A stretch of DNA of 64,000 nucleotides from CBDCUW01 sp965222745 (GTDB lineage Bacteria > Planctomycetota > Planctomycetia > Pirellulales > Pirellulaceae), in NCBI GenBank assembly GCA_965222745.1, contig CBDCUW010000003.1:744001-808000 (forward strand). Reading direction: 5' to 3'. A program made the translations under genes and the position numbers. Positions 52,726-61,669 of the stretch are shown here, one piece after another. The first letter of the stretch is position 1; every line of letters begins with the position of its first letter. The notes under the pieces were generated by a model. It saw only the letters and a program-made list of their open reading frames with translations, was not told the origin of the DNA and made no database searches.

Positions 52726-53945
52726 TTTTCTCACGCCGCCGTCCCTGGCGCCCCGTCGCTCCGCGCAGTGATGCCGGTCCGCTTCGCTGTATGTTTGTGA
52801 TCACCAGCATGCCGGTGGGCGGCGCGGAAACGCTGTTGGTCAACATGATCCGTCGTTTCGACCGCGACAAAATTTGGCCTGAAGTGATTTGCCTGAAAGA
52901 ACCGGGGCCACTCGGTGAGCAGATTCGGGACGAGTTTCCGTTGCACGATCACTTGCTGGCCGGCAAATGGGACCTGCGAGTCCTGCCGCGCCTGGTCCGT
53001 CTGATGCATCGCCGCCGCGCCGACGTCGTGATCACGGTGGGCGCCGGAGACAAAATGTTTTGGGGCCGGTTGGCTGCGCACATCGCCGGTGTGCCGGTGA
53101 TCGCCTCCGCATTGCATTCGACCGGCTGGCCTGACGGAGTGGGCCGAATGAATCGCTCGCTCACACCGATCACCGACGCGGTGATCGGCGTGGCTGATGC
53201 GCATGGCGAGTTCCTCCGTGATTTTGAAAGATTTCCTGCCCAGAAAGTCCGCGTGATCCGAAACGGAGTCGATTGCAACCGCTTTCAACCCGATCCAGGC
53301 GCGGCGGCTGCGGTGCGAAAGGAATTTGAACTTTCTTCTGATACCTTGCTGGTTGGAATCGTTGCCGCGCTGCGAAGCGAAAAAAACCACTCGATGTTGG
53401 TCCGCGCCGCCGCAAAGCTGCATAGCCGGTATCCTCAACTGCATTGGTTGGTGATCGGCGACGGACCTGAGCGACAAACCATCGATTCCCTGTCGCGAGA
53501 TTTAGGCATCGATCATTGCATTCACTTGCTGGGCACGCGTCACGACACACCTCGGTTGGTCGCCGGTCTGGATCTGTTCACGCTCTGTTCGCTGAACGAA
53601 GCATCGCCCGTATCGATCCTGGAGGCGCTGGCGTGTGGCGTGCCCGTGGTCGCTACCGACGTCGGTTCGGTGAATGAATCGATCGTGGAAGGGGTGACTG
53701 GGCATCTCGTCCCGTCGCAGGATGACGAAGCCTACGCCACCGCCATCGCCCGGCTGCTGGACAATCCCCAGCAGCGGGCAGCCTTTGGCGCCGCCGGTCG
53801 CCAGTTGGTACTCGATACCGGTTCGCTTGCTTCGATGGTCGACGGTTATCAACGACTCGCCATCGAACTCTACGATCGCCACGTGGCGGCCCATGCAACG
53901 GGGCCGATTCGTTCCTCATCGACCGCGGCCGCGGGAACGAAATGA
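52722..53945 (+). CDS. Glycosyltransferase family 4
   Basis: A 407-residue GT-B fold glycosyltransferase. The acceptor domain opens with CMFVITSMPVGGAETLLVNM; the linker IRNGVDCNRFQPDP and the donor-site motif DLFTLCSLNEASPVSILEAL then ACGVPVVATDVGSVNESIVE identify GT4. Nucleotide-sugar binding uses the E-x7-E-like motif here. It should add a hexose to a lipid-linked or surface glycan. The ATG overlaps the deacetylase stop (ATGA), so both act in one pathway. The final 20 residues are low-complexity. Confidence 0.92.
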   Translation: MIFSRRRPWRPVAPRSDAGPLRCMFVITSMPVGGAETLLVNMIRRFDRDKIWPEVICLKEPGPLGEQIRDEFPLHDHLLAGKWDLRVLPRLVRLMHRRRADVVITVGAGDKMFWGRLAAHIAGVPVIASALHSTGWPDGVGRMNRSLTPITDAVIGVADAHGEFLRDFERFPAQKVRVIRNGVDCNRFQPDPGAAAAVRKEFELSSDTLLVGIVAALRSEKNHSMLVRAAAKLHSRYPQLHWLVIGDGPERQTIDSLSRDLGIDHCIHLLGTRHDTPRLVAGLDLFTLCSLNEASPVSILEALACGVPVVATDVGSVNESIVEGVTGHLVPSQDDEAYATAIARLLDNPQQRAAFGAAGRQLVLDTGSLASMVDGYQRLAIELYDRHVAAHATGPIRSSSTAAAGTK

Positions 53946-54023
53946 CGTCGTTCGCCCCGCCAACCTGAAGGCAAGCTTTCGACTGTGCTTCGCAAGGAAA
54001 CTCGCGGTGAGTAGACTTGCATC

Positions 54024-54629
54024 ATGACGGTGACCAGCCATGTGATCGTACTTTTGGCGAAACTGTTCAGCGGGTTCACGGTTCGATGGGTCGATTGCCA
54101 ACCCGATACCTGCCAACGTATCTACTTCGCCAATCACACCAGCCACCTCGACGCCGTCGTGCTGTGGTCGGCTTTGCCGCGCGATCTCCGCAACGTCACT
54201 CGGCCCGTTGCCGCCAAAGACTATTGGACCAGCGGCTGGCTGAAGCCGCACATCGCCAGCAGTTTCAACGCGCTGCTGATTGATCGCAAAGAGATCAAGG
54301 TTCACAAGAGCCCGATCGACAGCATGCTGCAGCAGATGGGGGACGTCTACTCGTTGATTGTGTTCCCCGAAGGAGGCCGGTCTTCGGGTGACGAGATGGG
54401 TGAATTCAAAAGTGGTCTTTACTACATGGGCAAAAAGCGCCCCGACCTGGAATTGGTTCCGGTCTACATCGACAACGTCAATCGAATCTTGCCCCGCGGC
54501 GAGTTTCTGCCCGTGCCGCTGCTAAGCTGCATCACGATCGGACCACCGATCTTCCTGGAATCGGGCGAACCGAAATCCGATTTTTTGAAACGAGCCCGCG
54601 AGTCGGTGCAGCGTTTGAAAGAACTGTAA
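54024..54629 (+). CDS. 1-acyl-glycerol-3-phosphate acyltransferase-like (PlsC) protein
   Basis: A 201-residue acyltransferase with the PlsC signature: H-x4-D in ANHTSHLDAVVLW, the acceptor-site Arg in LLIDRKE and FPEGGRSSGDEMGEF. It transfers an acyl chain to a glycerol phosphate or a related lipid acceptor at the membrane. A short hydrophobic N-terminus (SHVIVLLAKLFSGFT) may anchor it. It follows the glycosyltransferase gene by 78 bases, same strand, and may serve glycolipid synthesis. Shorter than classical PlsC (about 245 residues), so it is perhaps a specialised member. Confidence 0.9.
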   Translation: MTVTSHVIVLLAKLFSGFTVRWVDCQPDTCQRIYFANHTSHLDAVVLWSALPRDLRNVTRPVAAKDYWTSGWLKPHIASSFNALLIDRKEIKVHKSPIDSMLQQMGDVYSLIVFPEGGRSSGDEMGEFKSGLYYMGKKRPDLELVPVYIDNVNRILPRGEFLPVPLLSCITIGPPIFLESGEPKSDFLKRARESVQRLKEL

Positions 54630-54697
54630 GGCGGCCTTTCGGAGTGAGTCTGTGTTGGAAGCGGATTGTCGCTACATGGTGCGGCTTAAAATCCAAA

Positions 54698-54715
54698 GCG
54701 GCGACAAGTCGCCGC
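54698..54715. repeat. Short perfect palindrome
   Basis: GCGGCGAC-AA-GTCGCCGC in the gap between the acyltransferase gene and the convergent secreted-protein gene. It has the GCGAC core of the intergenic family but different flanks. Confidence 0.7.
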
Positions 54716-54728
54716 ACTCCAAAGACCC

Positions 54729-55190
54729 CTAGCCTTTCGGCTTTTCCTGGCCCAAAAAATCGGTGACGGTTCTTGGGTTTTGAGGTGCCGGCGGCGGGGC
54801 GAACAGCGACCCGAAAAATCCAGGTTCGTCCTTCGGCGGTTTCGACGAAGGCATTTTTGCTGACGCCGGCAAGAATCGGGTGGGATTCAGCTTTTGCGGA
54901 TTGAACACTTCTTTGGTTCGCTGCCAGCTTTTCGACGCGGTCTGCTTCACCTCGTCAAACAAGCTGTCTTTCTTTTTCTTGATCCGAACCTTTTCTTCTT
55001 TGGCCGGCAGGATGCCGCTGAACTTGGGCATTTGCCATTTCGGCATCCTCCAGTTGACCGGATTCAACGTCTCGACCATCTGACCGACCGGACTCGGTTT
55101 GACCGGGTGATCGGCCATCGAAGTGTTGGCACCCAGGACGAAAGCCAATCCCGCGGCCAGCACTATGGCTCGCAATCTCGTTCGATTCAT
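54729..55190 (-). CDS. Secreted basic protein of unknown function
   Basis: A 153-residue protein. The signal peptide (MNRTRLRAIVLAAGLAFVLG, cleavage near SMA) is clear and AGGAG precedes the ATG at 55190. The mature part is Pro/Lys-rich (NPVNWRMPKWQMPKFSGILP, EEKVRIKKKKDSLFDEVKQT) and ends in a Pro/Phe-rich segment (FFGSLFAPPPAPQNP). No family is recognised. Divergent from alaS, 284 bases away, with one palindrome between. Confidence 0.68.
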   Translation of the reverse strand: MNRTRLRAIVLAAGLAFVLGANTSMADHPVKPSPVGQMVETLNPVNWRMPKWQMPKFSGILPAKEEKVRIKKKKDSLFDEVKQTASKSWQRTKEVFNPQKLNPTRFLPASAKMPSSKPPKDEPGFFGSLFAPPPAPQNPRTVTDFLGQEKPKG

Positions 55191-55309
55191 TGATTTTTCT
55201 CCTACCATCAAAGCCCAACAGGGGCGGCCACGGAGTCTGGTTGGTGATCGGTCAGCAAGCGGAGTCCCATGCGACTCGGAATCTCAGAATTCGCTGACGG
55301 CACGCTTTC

Positions 55310-55330
55310 GCCGACTTGGAACAAGTCGGG
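55310..55330. repeat. Palindrome of the GCCGACTTG family
   Basis: GCCGACTTG-GAA-CAAGTCGGG between the divergent secreted-protein gene and alaS, about 145 bases before the alaS ATG. Confidence 0.8.
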
Positions 55331-55474
55331 CTACGAGAATCCGCCTCTGTCGGCTGCTATCGCAAGTTCCGGCCCCATGGGGCAAGAGCAGTTGTGATGC
55401 CCTCTGCGAGAAAGCCTCGTTTCGATATCATCGTCGGCTGGATCCTCCATCCCCAATGCCGAAACGCATCCCCC

Positions 55475-58303
55475 ATGAAAACTGACGAGCTACGCGAAAA
55501 ATACCTTGAGTTTTTCGAGACCAAGGGCTGTGTCCGCCAACCGAGTGACGTGTTGGTCCCAACCTGGGACCCATCGGTGTTGTTCACGCCCGCGGGAATG
55601 AACCAGTTCAAGGACCATTTTTTGGGCAAGGTGAAACTCGATTTCACGCGGGCCACGACCTGCCAAAAGTGCCTTCGAACGGGCGACATCGACAATGTCG
55701 GCCGGACGGCGTTTCACCACACCTTTTTTGAAATGCTGGGCAACTTCAGTTTCGGTGACTATTTCAAAGAGGACGCGATCCGCTGGGCGTGGCAGTTTCT
55801 GACCGAAAAGAAATGGTTGGGGATCCCACCCGATCGGCTCACCGCCACCGTCTACAAGGATGACGATCAGGCCTACACGATCTGGAAAGAAATCGTCGGG
55901 CTGCCCGACCGCCGTATTACTCGCATGGACGAGGATGAAAATTTTTGGCCGGCCTCGGCACCCAGCCAAGGACCCGACGGTGTCTGCGGTCCCTGCAGCG
56001 AAATCTACTACCAACTGGAAGACGGAAGCGACGTCGAGATTTGGAATCTGGTCTTTACCCAGTTCAATCGCGTCGGCGATCCGCCCGACAATCTGCAGCC
56101 GCTGCCCAGCAAGAACATTGATACCGGGATGGGATTGGAACGCACCGCTAGCGTGTTGCAGGGTGTGCCGACCAATTTTCATATCGACAATTTGATTTCG
56201 ATCGTCCACGCCGCCTCTGAGGTGGTCGGTGTGAAGTACGAGTACGACAGTGACGACGGCCGGCGTTTGCGAAGGATCACCGACCACGCCCGGGCCACCA
56301 CCTTTGCCGTCCACGAAAATGTCTACCCCGGTGCCAAGGATGCCCGCTCGGTGATCCGCCGCCTGGTGCGCCGAGCCGTTTTGGACGGCTACCAGATGAA
56401 TGTTCGCGAACCTTTCTTGTACAAGCTGGTCGACGCGGTCGCCGACGCGTCGAAGGTTCCCTATCCCGAATTGGGGCAAACCACTCAGCGCGTGGCCGAA
56501 GTGATCGAGTCGGAAGAAAAAGCTTTCTTTGCAACGATCGACGGAGGAATGAAACGGATCGATCAGCTGTTCACCCAGATGCGAGACGAATCGGCCGTGA
56601 TGGTGCCTGGACAGGAAGCCGCCGATCTGTTGACCACCTATGGAGTTCCGCCTGAATTGGTGCAAACGCTTGCCGCCGAACAGAACTTCACCTTCGATTG
56701 GGCCGGTTTTCAGAAAGCGATGGATGTGCACGGCGGCGTTAGCGGCCGAGGAAAAGGTGTCCTGTTCCAAACCGGTCCGCTGGAAACGCTCAAGGAAGCG
56801 CTTCGCGAAACGCCCTTTGTCGGATACGAAACGACCGAGGCGACCGCCGTCGTCAAAGGCATCATCACCGGCAAAGGAGACGGAAAGAAAGATGACGGCC
56901 AATTGCTGAGCCGTGTCGAGCGGCCGGCGGAGACCGAGATGCGTTTGGTGTTGAATCAATCTCCCTTTTACGGCGAATCGGGCGGGCAGATCGGTGATAC
57001 TGGCGTGATCAGTAACGATCAGTTCGAGTTCCAAGTCACCGACACTCAAAGGCATGCATCGCTGATCGTGCATCACGGCAAATTGATTCGTGGCAGCATT
57101 CGCGAGGGTGATACTTGCACGGCGGCGGTCGACGCCGACCGCCGACAAGCGCTTTGCCGCGCTCATTCGGCTACTCACATTTTACACCACGCCTTGCACA
57201 AAAACGTGGGCGATCATGCTGAACAGCAGGGCAGCAAAGTGGAGGCGGATCGTTTGCGTTTTGACTTCACCAACCCCAAGGCGATCCCCGACGAGACGTT
57301 GATTCAGATCGAAAACGATGTGAACCGTTTGGTCGCTGATTCGAAACCGATTCGCTGGGACACCGTCCCGCTTGCCGAGGCGCGGCAGGCAGGGGCGATG
57401 ATGCTGTTTGGCGAGAAGTATCCGGATCCCTGCCGGATGGTTTCGATGGGCGAGTTCAGTCGCGAACTGTGCGGCGGAACCCATTTGACCAACACCAGCC
57501 AGGTGGACGCGTTCGAGCTGGTGGTCGAAGAGAGCGTGTCGACCGGGACTCGGCGGATCGAAGCGCTGACGGGAAATCGCGCCGTCGAACATCGCGATCA
57601 GACTCGCGGACTGCTGACGGAGGTTGCCGACAAGCTCGGCTGCTTGCCGCAATCGGCCGCGGCTGCGGCCAGCCAATTGATTGCCGGGGTTCGGCAGCTG
57701 AAAAAAGAACTCGCCTCCGGAAAACCGGGCGAACACTCCGCTGACTTTCAGCCGTCCGGCGGACCGGTCACCGACTTGGACGACTACCACTCGATCCGCT
57801 CGGCCGCTCGCGAAATCATTCGTCACTTGAATGTTTCGATCGACGAGGTCGGCAGGCGGATCGACGCTCTGCTTGCCGATCGGCGCAATGTCCTGGACGA
57901 ACTGAAGCAGGCAACCGCCGGCGGAAAATTGTCGGCCGATGATCTGATCGCCGGCGGCGAAACGGTTGGCGATTCGCTGTTGGTCGTTGCCGACACCCCC
58001 GGTGCGAACCCGAACGTGATGCGGGGATGGATCGACCAGATCCGCAAGAAGAACGACGGGCCGGCCGCCGTGTTGTTGGCCGCCGTTCAAGGTGAAAAGG
58101 TGTTGTTGGTCGGCGGACTCAGCAAAGCGCTGGTCGAACGAGGGTTGAAAGCGGGCGATTGGGTCGGACAGGCTGCGCGAGCTGTTGGCGGCGGCGGCGG
58201 CGGGCGACCTGACATGGCACAAGCGGGCGGCAAAGATCCCAGTAAGCTGCCCGATGCCTTGGCGGATGCAAAGGAATCGATGCGGCGGCAATTGGCGGAA
58301 TGA
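55475..58303 (+). CDS. alaS: Alanine-tRNA ligase
   Basis: A 942-residue class II alanyl-tRNA synthetase. The catalytic domain shows REKYLEFFETKGCVRQPSDV, then KCLRTGDIDNVGRTAFHHTF and FFEMLGNFSFGDYF. The editing domain carries HSATHILHHAL (H-x3-H) and CGGTHL, its zinc ligands. The C-Ala/DHHA1 region follows to GGGGGGRPDMAQAGGKD. It attaches Ala to tRNA-Ala and deacylates Ser/Gly mischarges. The ATG at 55475 begins MKTDELREKYLEFF, the conserved N-terminus; the frame is open back to 55316 through an intergenic palindrome. Somewhat longer than E. coli AlaS (876), with extra sequence near residues 450-490 and in the C-terminal linker. Confidence 0.97.
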   Translation: MKTDELREKYLEFFETKGCVRQPSDVLVPTWDPSVLFTPAGMNQFKDHFLGKVKLDFTRATTCQKCLRTGDIDNVGRTAFHHTFFEMLGNFSFGDYFKEDAIRWAWQFLTEKKWLGIPPDRLTATVYKDDDQAYTIWKEIVGLPDRRITRMDEDENFWPASAPSQGPDGVCGPCSEIYYQLEDGSDVEIWNLVFTQFNRVGDPPDNLQPLPSKNIDTGMGLERTASVLQGVPTNFHIDNLISIVHAASEVVGVKYEYDSDDGRRLRRITDHARATTFAVHENVYPGAKDARSVIRRLVRRAVLDGYQMNVREPFLYKLVDAVADASKVPYPELGQTTQRVAEVIESEEKAFFATIDGGMKRIDQLFTQMRDESAVMVPGQEAADLLTTYGVPPELVQTLAAEQNFTFDWAGFQKAMDVHGGVSGRGKGVLFQTGPLETLKEALRETPFVGYETTEATAVVKGIITGKGDGKKDDGQLLSRVERPAETEMRLVLNQSPFYGESGGQIGDTGVISNDQFEFQVTDTQRHASLIVHHGKLIRGSIREGDTCTAAVDADRRQALCRAHSATHILHHALHKNVGDHAEQQGSKVEADRLRFDFTNPKAIPDETLIQIENDVNRLVADSKPIRWDTVPLAEARQAGAMMLFGEKYPDPCRMVSMGEFSRELCGGTHLTNTSQVDAFELVVEESVSTGTRRIEALTGNRAVEHRDQTRGLLTEVADKLGCLPQSAAAAASQLIAGVRQLKKELASGKPGEHSADFQPSGGPVTDLDDYHSIRSAAREIIRHLNVSIDEVGRRIDALLADRRNVLDELKQATAGGKLSADDLIAGGETVGDSLLVVADTPGANPNVMRGWIDQIRKKNDGPAAVLLAAVQGEKVLLVGGLSKALVERGLKAGDWVGQAARAVGGGGGGRPDMAQAGGKDPSKLPDALADAKESMRRQLAE

Positions 58304-58306
58304 CCG

Positions 58307-61300
58307 ATGACCCAGCCGGAACCGTCTCCCACACAACCTGGGGCAGAGATCCGAAGTCGACAGTTTCTGCTGGTCGCCGGCTGTTTCCTGGTGTCGGGAT
58401 TTGCCGCGCTGCTGTACGAAACGGTTTGGTTGCGTCAGTTCGCGATCTTGCTGGGGACCAGCGAGCAAGCGCTCGCCGTCGTGCTGGCCTCCTACATGGG
58501 CGGATTGGCGATCGGTTCGCTGGTCGCCAGCCGCATGGTCAATTCCATTCGCCGCCCGCTGTTGACTTACGGATTGCTGGAATTCGGGATCGCGTTTTCG
58601 GCGCTGCTGGTTCCGGCAGGTTTGTCGATCGCCCGATCGTTGCAAGCAACGTTCTTGGGCGGCGCAGCCCAGCCTCCGGCATCGGGTAGCGCCGTCCAGA
58701 TCGCGTTCTGTTTTCTGACGGCCTTCGGATTGATTCTGCTGCCCACCGGCATGATGGGAGCAACGCTGCCGATGCTCGCCCGCCACGTCGTGCGGCGCAA
58801 TCAGGATCTCGGCCCACAGATTGGCTTGCTCTATTCGATCAACACGGCGGGCGCGGTGCTGGGAACCATCGGTGCAGCCTTTTTCTTGTTGCCCGCGTTG
58901 GGGTTGGGCAGAACCACTTGGGTTGGCGCGGCAGCCAACTTGCTGGTGTTCGCACTGGTGCTGCTATTGGTTCGCCGCGGCGGCGAATCGCAACCCTCGT
59001 CGCAACCGACCGAAAATCGATCCGACGCTCTGGCAAACGTCGGGAAAGCAACCACGGGAAAATCGAGGTCCAACAAGAAGCGACGCGGCAAGAAACCGAA
59101 AGAGGATGTTGCTGCCGCATCGATGGCGTCACAAAACACTTTGCGCTATCGATGGATCTTGCTTTTTGTCGCCATCAGTGGTGCCGTTTCTTTCTGTTAC
59201 GAAATCGTCTTCACTCGCATGCTGGGACACATGTTCGGCGGCAGCGTTTACGCCTTTGCAACGATGTTGGCCGGCTTCCTTCTGGGAATCGCACTGGGAG
59301 GAGCGATTGCCTCGCGACTGGCGACGCGGCGGGACCGAGCGGTGGTGGGATTTGTTTACGCGCAGGCGCTGGCTGCCGTCACCACGTTGATCGCTTTTCA
59401 CTTGATTGGCGGCCTGATGGGTTGGTCAGGGAACGATATCAACCAGGCACCGACCACGGCGGTTCAAGTGATGGCATCGATCGCGGTGCTGCTGCCCACC
59501 GCAACTTGCGTGGGGGCCACGTTTCCGTTTGCGATCCGCATTTACGCAAAAGACGAAACCGAAGCGGCAAGCGGATCGGCCCGGGTTTACGGCTGCAGCG
59601 TGCTGGGAGGAATCGTTGGCGCGATTGCCACCGGTGCGTTGGTGCTGCCGTCGTTTCAGTATCATGGCGCAACGACCTTCGCCATTTTGTGCAACGTGCT
59701 GATCGGCGTCGGCGCGGTGTTGGTGATCGGAATCAAACCGGTCCACGCGATCGCGCCGCTGGCCGCCGCAGCGGGATTGGGATTCGGTTTTCCCACGATG
59801 CCCGAACAGGTGATTCGAATCTCGGCGCTGACCGCCGCGGCGACCGATGGCGAAGTGATTTTCAACCATGTCGGCAAATCGGCGACCGTCACCGTTTTCT
59901 ATGATCACGGAAGTCTGCGTTTCCAAACCAATGGATTGCCGGAATCGACCATCGCGCCGATCGGAAGTGGTCAAACCCATCGCAGCAGCGCGACCTGGTT
60001 GACGGCGCTTCCGTCGCTGGTGCGTCCCGGTATCCAATCGATGTTGGTCATTGGGCTTGGCGGTGGTGTCGCGGTTGAAATGGTCCCGCCGTCGGTACAG
60101 CAGATCGATGTTCTGGAACTGGAACCGGCTGTTGTGGAAGCCAACCGGGCGGCCGCGATTTTCCGAGATCGAGATCCGCTGGCCGACCCCCGCGTCAACA
60201 TCATCTTGAACGACGGTCGCAACGCGCTGTCGGCGACCGACAAAAAGTACGACGCAATCGTTTCACAGCCGTCGCACCCTTGGACAGCCGGCGCCTCTCA
60301 TTTGTACACGCGCGAGTTCAACCAACTGGTTCGAGACCACCTTCGACCCGGCGGTGTCTTTCTACAGTGGATGGACACCGATTTTGTCGACATCGAACTC
60401 AGCAAGTCGATGGGTGCGACGTTGTTGGATGTCTTTCCCCATGTCCGTTTGTACCAGCCCTTTGCCGGAACTTTCCTGTTTTTGGCGTCGGACCAGCAAA
60501 TGCAGCCCGAAGCTGTTGCGAAATCGGAAACGGGCTCCACTCTTTGTAATGTCGCTGCGGAGGACCGCGACTACTACCGACGATTGGGTGTGGTGACCGC
60601 AACCCATTTGTTTGCGCTGCTGAGCCTGGATCAAGCGGCCGTGGAATCGATGTGTGACGGGGCGGCGGTGATCACCGATGAGCGAAACCTGCTTGCCATG
60701 CGGGCACCGACATTACTGCGAGGGCATGACGGAAAGAAGGTTCAAGCGTTCGTGGAAAAACTCCATCCTGCTGTCCGAGATGGCGGCGCGATAGAGCGAC
60801 TTTGCCCGTCGTTTGACCTTGGTTCTTTCGCCGTCCGGAAGCTGGATCGGTCTTCGGTCGAACTGGTACGAAGTACGCTGTTACCGAAGTTCGACCGGTC
60901 GCACGAACGTGCAACATCTGCAGAAGACCAGGCTGGCCGGCGAGCGGTCTTCGAGGCCCGATTGCTGCGGGCCTCCGGTGACGCACAAGGTTGGCTGCAA
61001 AAGCTAACCGATAGCGCCAGAAAGCATCCCGCCGACAAAAATCTCGCTTTCCTGGTACTCAGCAACCATGCGCTCGGCAGGTCGGTCGGCCGAACCAGCG
61101 GACAAGACCTCCAGGAGATCGGCCTGCGAGAATCGGAGATCCAAACCATGGAGTCCGTGCTCACGCCGCTACATCTCAAAATCGTCCAACTGCTTCGGGA
61201 GATTGTTGCTGGTAATCTCGAAGCGGCGCGACCCGCGGACGACCAATTGGCGACCGTCGATGTGGATGATGTTGGATTCGAAATGGCAGTGCGACTGCGG

Positions 61301-61669
61301 CTTCCCTGGCGGCTGGAAACGACCGGGCCAGGCCGAGTGCAACGAGGCGAAGAGGTGGTTGGAATCATCGACCAGTCGTCGGCCTTTTCCGGCGGACATG
61401 GCATGGCGTGGTTTCGAGCTTCGGGTGCGATCAACGCCAACCAACCGCTGATCGCATTGGGCACCATCGTTCAGTTGGCCGAATCGATTGAATTGGCCTG
61501 GAACGATTCAAAAAAATCGATCGACCGTACTTCCGTCGCGAATCTGCTGCGCTGCTATGAATTGTTGCGCGACCCGACCCCCTTTCAATCAGTACCTCGC
61601 CAATATCACGACGCCGTGTCACTGGTCGAAGCGGTTCTTGGCGAAGTGGCTGGTGATCAAGCCGGTTAA
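58307..61669 (+). CDS. Large membrane/spermidine-synthase-like fusion protein
   Basis: A 1120-residue protein starting three bases after alaS. The N-terminal half has two sets of transmembrane helices (about residues 20-230 and 280-510), as in fused MFS/spermidine-synthase proteins (CFLVSGFAALLYETVWLRQF opens both this family and its relatives). A Lys/Arg-rich linker (SRSNKKRRGKKPKED) separates the two helix sets. Residues about 540-730 hold a methyltransferase-fold domain: MLVIGLGGGVAVEMVPPSVQ, LELEPAVVEANRAA, NDGRNAL and DAIVSQPSHPW. The last 390 residues are soluble and unrecognised. The usual polyamine-binding acidic triad is not obvious, so spermidine synthesis is doubtful. Its last 239 bases overlap the convergent permease frame. 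Confidence 0.88.
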   Translation: MTQPEPSPTQPGAEIRSRQFLLVAGCFLVSGFAALLYETVWLRQFAILLGTSEQALAVVLASYMGGLAIGSLVASRMVNSIRRPLLTYGLLEFGIAFSALLVPAGLSIARSLQATFLGGAAQPPASGSAVQIAFCFLTAFGLILLPTGMMGATLPMLARHVVRRNQDLGPQIGLLYSINTAGAVLGTIGAAFFLLPALGLGRTTWVGAAANLLVFALVLLLVRRGGESQPSSQPTENRSDALANVGKATTGKSRSNKKRRGKKPKEDVAAASMASQNTLRYRWILLFVAISGAVSFCYEIVFTRMLGHMFGGSVYAFATMLAGFLLGIALGGAIASRLATRRDRAVVGFVYAQALAAVTTLIAFHLIGGLMGWSGNDINQAPTTAVQVMASIAVLLPTATCVGATFPFAIRIYAKDETEAASGSARVYGCSVLGGIVGAIATGALVLPSFQYHGATTFAILCNVLIGVGAVLVIGIKPVHAIAPLAAAAGLGFGFPTMPEQVIRISALTAAATDGEVIFNHVGKSATVTVFYDHGSLRFQTNGLPESTIAPIGSGQTHRSSATWLTALPSLVRPGIQSMLVIGLGGGVAVEMVPPSVQQIDVLELEPAVVEANRAAAIFRDRDPLADPRVNIILNDGRNALSATDKKYDAIVSQPSHPWTAGASHLYTREFNQLVRDHLRPGGVFLQWMDTDFVDIELSKSMGATLLDVFPHVRLYQPFAGTFLFLASDQQMQPEAVAKSETGSTLCNVAAEDRDYYRRLGVVTATHLFALLSLDQAAVESMCDGAAVITDERNLLAMRAPTLLRGHDGKKVQAFVEKLHPAVRDGGAIERLCPSFDLGSFAVRKLDRSSVELVRSTLLPKFDRSHERATSAEDQAGRRAVFEARLLRASGDAQGWLQKLTDSARKHPADKNLAFLVLSNHALGRSVGRTSGQDLQEIGLRESEIQTMESVLTPLHLKIVQLLREIVAGNLEAARPADDQLATVDVDDVGFEMAVRLRLPWRLETTGPGRVQRGEEVVGIIDQSSAFSGGHGMAWFRASGAINANQPLIALGTIVQLAESIELAWNDSKKSIDRTSVANLLRCYELLRDPTPFQSVPRQYHDAVSLVEAVLGEVAGDQAG

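Noticed and set aside
55490..57178. A 562-codon frame antisense to alaS.
   Set aside because: It is fully covered by the strongly conserved alaS frame and arises from GC-rich codon bias on the opposite strand.
57182..58786. A 534-codon frame antisense to alaS and the fusion gene.
   Set aside because: It crosses the junction of two real genes; the composition is Arg/Gln-rich and shadow-like.
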